A stretch of DNA of 29,875 bases, taken from a virus. The position numbers and the translations under genes were made by a program. Below are positions 27,586 to 29,875 of this stretch, one piece after another. The stretch lies in IMG/VR virus record IMGVR_UViG_3300037104_000087, positions 1 to 29,875 of that record. One strand, given 5' to 3'. Below the pieces are notes generated by a model. The model made no database searches. It was not told where the DNA came from and was given only the letters and a program-made list of their open reading frames with translations. Every line of letters starts with the position of its first letter. Positions within the stretch are counted from its first letter, which is position 1.

Positions 27586-29564
27586 GACTCTACCTTTTCA
27601 ATCCGATTGGTCCGATAGTTCGGTTGGTCCGACGAAGAACTTGCAATTGTGGCCGTTGTATTTGCCCCCCCCACACAACCTGTGCCGCCGAATAGCGGCC
27701 CGTGGTCTACCGATTTTCCAGCGTTGCGGGCTTTGATGCTTTCGTGCGCACGGACCAGCGGTCCCTCGACACACAGCGCCATGCGTCGCGCAATGTCGGC
27801 GCAGTATTCGGCTTCGCGCTCAATCAAGACGGCGTTAAAACATTCTCGCCATGCCGCCTCGCCGGTTGTGCCAGTTCCGGCGAACGGATCAAGGATTGTG
27901 CCACCGGGCGGCGTCACCAAGCGGCAAAGCCATTGCATCAGGTCGACCGGTTTGACCGTCGGATGTTTGGAACCAAGCCGGTCGTCTGCATCGGCCTTGG
28001 CGCTGTAGAAAAAGCGGGAGGCGGAGCCGGAGTCGGCGCGCGGGTCTCCGCCTTCGACGCGGGCCATGCGTCCGTAAATTCCGTTTTGCCCCGCAGCGTC
28101 CGATGGCTTGCGACCGCTTGTTTTCCCTTGTTGGCCGGCGCTATCAGGGAACGCCGCCAGCACCTCCGCTGATCCGTCGTGACAAATATTGGCAGGCCAG
28201 CGGCCTAAAGACTGCCCGGCGCCCATCTTAGTGTCGCGAGATGATTGACTTCCGTAAATCCCTTTGCTGATTCCGCTTTCCGAGGAATTGCCTTTTACGA
28301 GCAATCTGTCGTCAGTCTCGATCCTTGTCGCGTCAACATTGATCGCGCCCGTCCCCCAGCGCAGCACGTTCGCCGCGACCGTTCCTTCGCTCAGGGGCTT
28401 GCGGGCGAGGCAGATCGGCTCGTGAGCGGGTTTCAGCGCGGTTCCTATTCCGTCAGGAATAATTGGTTTGCCGCACCGCTCACAATAATCCCATGCTCCG
28501 CGCTCTTGTGGCTTCGATTGTCTGGCCAAAGCTCCAGGTTCGACCTTGGATTGTTCAGCGGCGCATGATCTTTGTGATGAACGCATTCCACCCGCGTCAG
28601 CAGGCGGCCTATCCATCTTGCCATCACGAGCCGATGCTCCATCACGTAGCCGTCCGCTCGCGACATCGGGGTAAATTCCGGCGGGCAGCGAACGTATTTC
28701 ACACTCACGTAGTTGCCCCGTCTCTTGCGGTAAGTCGCTCCGCCCCTCCAAGCCGGGTTGAGGATTCCGGTTAAACCGCTCCCCGGTCGTTTGGTCCCCA
28801 GTCCATTCGCCGCATAAGGGCGAAGACGGTCTGCAAAACTCTTGCTGCGGCAAGACAGACTGCAAAACGTCGCCTCGTTCCTCTTGCGAACTGACGGAGG
28901 CCGATGCACCATCTTCCCGCAGGTCGCGCATGGAATTGACGGCGCGACCCGCTGTCCGCTGTTCGAGATCCCAATCATTACTGCCGCACACATAGGGCCG
29001 CATGTCTTGTTCCTGGTCGCCTGAAAACGGTTTTTGGGCGTCCAATTTTTGCCGCAGACCGCGCAGGTCCGAACCGCAGGAACAGCGTTCTTTCTTCGCA
29101 TCTAAGCTCTTGCCAATGTTATGAGATTTCGGAAAACCTGAACCATAATTCCAAGACAGCATATCGCGGATTTCAAAGCCCGCGTCCTCGATCGCGCAAG
29201 CGAGGCGGTGATAGGAGCGTGTCCCGCCGAAGGCGATAACATGCGCGCCCGGCTTCAAAACGCGGAGGACTTCGACCCAAAACTCAATGGCGAACGCCGT
29301 AGCGCCGTTGTCCCATTCTTTCCCCATAAACCCCTTGGCGAGACGCGTGTAACCGTCAGCGCCCTTGCGTGAGCGGTCTGAGGTCTGTGTGTTGTCGGCT
29401 TGCGATGTCTTGCCAAAGCGCTTGACGATCGAAACCAGCGCATAGGGCGCGTCGGTGATGCAGGCGTCGATGCTGTTGTCGTCGAGCGCCTTGATGACGT
29501 CCATGCAGTCGCCAGGGTAGAGAACAGCGCGACCGTCGAGAAAACGCAGTGGCGTTGTACTCAT
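27582..29564 (-). CDS. Beta-order DNA methyltransferase with overprinted insertion
   Basis: 660 residues. Motif IV DAPY at 38-41; conserved FMGKEWDNG, EVLRVLKPGAHVIAFGGTRS and DMLSWNYGSGFPKSHNIGK follow. Motif X/I region: SKHPTVKPVDLMQWLCRLVT and DPFAGTGTTGEAA at 559-571. This is the beta order of N6-adenine or N4-cytosine methyltransferases (DAPY variant of DPPY). Residues about 155-373, between the two halves where target recognition is expected, are Arg/Gly/Asp-rich and are read from the DNA of the nested HNH gene in another frame. They end next to GIGTALKPAHEPICLARKPL, the conserved restart. Without the insert it is about 441 residues, normal for the family. It may protect phage DNA or alter host methylation. 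Confidence 0.85.
   Translation of the reverse strand: MSTTPLRFLDGRAVLYPGDCMDVIKALDDNSIDACITDAPYALVSIVKRFGKTSQADNTQTSDRSRKGADGYTRLAKGFMGKEWDNGATAFAIEFWVEVLRVLKPGAHVIAFGGTRSYHRLACAIEDAGFEIRDMLSWNYGSGFPKSHNIGKSLDAKKERCSCGSDLRGLRQKLDAQKPFSGDQEQDMRPYVCGSNDWDLEQRTAGRAVNSMRDLREDGASASVSSQEERGDVLQSVLPQQEFCRPSSPLCGEWTGDQTTGERFNRNPQPGLEGRSDLPQETGQLRECEIRSLPAGIYPDVASGRLRDGASARDGKMDRPPADAGGMRSSQRSCAAEQSKVEPGALARQSKPQERGAWDYCERCGKPIIPDGIGTALKPAHEPICLARKPLSEGTVAANVLRWGTGAINVDATRIETDDRLLVKGNSSESGISKGIYGSQSSRDTKMGAGQSLGRWPANICHDGSAEVLAAFPDSAGQQGKTSGRKPSDAAGQNGIYGRMARVEGGDPRADSGSASRFFYSAKADADDRLGSKHPTVKPVDLMQWLCRLVTPPGGTILDPFAGTGTTGEAAWRECFNAVLIEREAEYCADIARRMALCVEGPLVRAHESIKARNAGKSVDHGPLFGGTGCVGGANTTATIASSSSDQPNYRTNRIEKVES
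28445..29101 (-). CDS. HNH (HNH_3) endonuclease nested in another frame of the methyltransferase
   Basis: 218 residues wholly inside the methyltransferase gene, same strand, frame shifted by one. It starts MRRKNAVPAVRTCAVCGKNW with CxxC (13-16) and CGPMC (34-38), then CATCG (58-62) and CSLSC (80-84), two zinc-finger units. The nuclease core at about 152-204 reads YVMEHRLVMARWIGRLLTRV, ECVHHKDHAPLNNPRSNLEL and WPDNRSHKSAEHG: the HNH_3 pattern with HH, Asn and late His. Such free-standing nucleases are homing-type. Ribosome-binding site is weak (AGAG). It starts just after the methyltransferase SLD and ends inside its G-x-GTALKPAHEP motif. A shadow would not show a complete domain, so the reading frame is real. 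Confidence 0.85.
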   Translation of the reverse strand: MRRKNAVPAVRTCAVCGKNWTPKNRFQATRNKTCGPMCAAVMIGISNSGQRVAPSIPCATCGKMVHRPPSVRKRNEATFCSLSCRSKSFADRLRPYAANGLGTKRPGSGLTGILNPAWRGGATYRKRRGNYVSVKYVRCPPEFTPMSRADGYVMEHRLVMARWIGRLLTRVECVHHKDHAPLNNPRSNLELWPDNRSHKSAEHGIIVSGAANQLFLTE

Positions 29565-29595
29565 CGAATGACCTCGACAATTTTGATCCCGTAGG

Positions 29596-29694
29596 CTAGC
29601 GGACGTCGCCGCTCAGCGTGTCCGTGTCAAATTCCGCCGTCGGCATATCCTCGGCGCGCAGGCCCTCCGGTAGCGGTTTCTCGGGTTTATTCAT
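29596..29694 (-). CDS. Small acidic protein, 32 aa
   Basis: ATG overlaps the regulator stop as ATGA, with GGAGGAAAGG upstream. MNKPEKPLPEGLRAEDMPTA then EFDTDTLSGDVR is Glu/Asp/Pro rich and unlikely to fold alone. A longer in-frame start 34 codons upstream would shadow the regulator. Could be a small regulatory or anti-host peptide. Confidence 0.55.
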   Translation of the reverse strand: MNKPEKPLPEGLRAEDMPTAEFDTDTLSGDVR

Positions 29695-29875
29695 TGGGTT
29701 TCGCCTTTCCTCCACATATCCGGCCGGAGTTCGTGCATGGGAACGCCCGTCACTGTCTCGACGGATCGCGCCCGATCGGCCGGGCAACGTCGCCAAGCCG
29801 ATACCGCCTGGCGCTTGACGCCGATGCGGCGGGCGAGTTCTGCGGCGCCCCCGACGGCATCGATTGCCCGTTGCA
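29691..29875 (-). CDS. YdaS/Cro-like HTH regulator, 5' end missing
   Basis: The frame runs in from the right edge and gives 60 residues: QRAIDAVGGAAELARRIGVK, then RQAVSAWRRCPADRARSVET, then TGVPMHELRPDMWRKGETQ. The AELARRIGV-x-RQAVSAWRR helix-turn-helix and the closing LRPDMW are the YdaS-like Cro family, a phage regulator often opposite a repressor. It is likely the first gene of the leftward operon, so it could regulate early expression. Its start lies beyond the window. Confidence 0.8.
   Translation of the reverse strand, partial: QRAIDAVGGAAELARRIGVKRQAVSAWRRCPADRARSVETVTGVPMHELRPDMWRKGETQ

Noticed and set aside
28463-28974. Other overlapping frames inside the nested HNH region
   Set aside because: They lack any domain pattern, unlike the HNH frame and the methyltransferase frame.

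Overview
The window looks like part of a tailed double-stranded DNA phage genome (Caudoviricetes), as a free phage, prophage or metagenomic contig. Nearly every convincing gene lies on the minus strand in one long run of tightly packed genes, many overlapping by 1 to 4 bases (ATGA, TAATG or TGATG junctions), so the natural reading direction is from the right end to the left end. High GC and the protein composition suggest a proteobacterial, perhaps alphaproteobacterial, host; this is a weak inference. I see no integrase, tRNA, CRISPR array, IS element or tape-measure gene. The P22-type portal and lack of long-tail genes hint at a short-tailed virion, but the window is incomplete.

Right part (about 29.9 to 24.5 kb, read leftward): a truncated YdaS/Cro-like regulator, a 32-residue ORF, a beta-order DNA methyltransferase that contains a complete HNH endonuclease gene in another reading frame, a small protein with a DnaA domain IV-like DNA-binding region but no AAA+ ATPase, a T5orf172 (GIY-YIG superfamily) protein, a DnaT/O-like replication protein and several unknown small genes. 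This looks like the regulation and replication block.

Middle (about 24.5 to 21.3 kb): unknown genes, a Panacea/DUF4065 (SocA-like) protein of a family used as antitoxins, two gene-poor stretches with apparent gene remnants, and a small membrane ORF. Then come the small terminase and the large terminase. The large terminase gene is interrupted at its Walker A motif by a 348-residue LAGLIDADG intein that lacks a nucleophile at position 1 but has a cysteine at the class 3 position in block F.

Left part (about 18.7 kb to the left edge): a promoter-like site directly before a small HTH-like gene, a small GIY-YIG nuclease, small ORFs, portal, a large internal virion protein with a lysozyme/transglycosylase-like region, a Lys/Gly-rich virion protein, a GroES-fold protein, a scaffold-like protein, a decoration-like protein, the major capsid protein, a beta-helix-like protein, several beta-rich virion proteins (one with a signal peptide), a sialidase-like propeller protein, a neck/head-completion protein, a second GIY-YIG nuclease with NUMOD-like repeats, and a truncated zinc-ribbon virion protein.

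The most striking theme is the load of homing-type elements. There are five nuclease or intein genes from three or four superfamilies in 30 kb, each placed differently: free-standing between coupled genes, inside a protein as an intein, or overprinted in another frame of a host gene.
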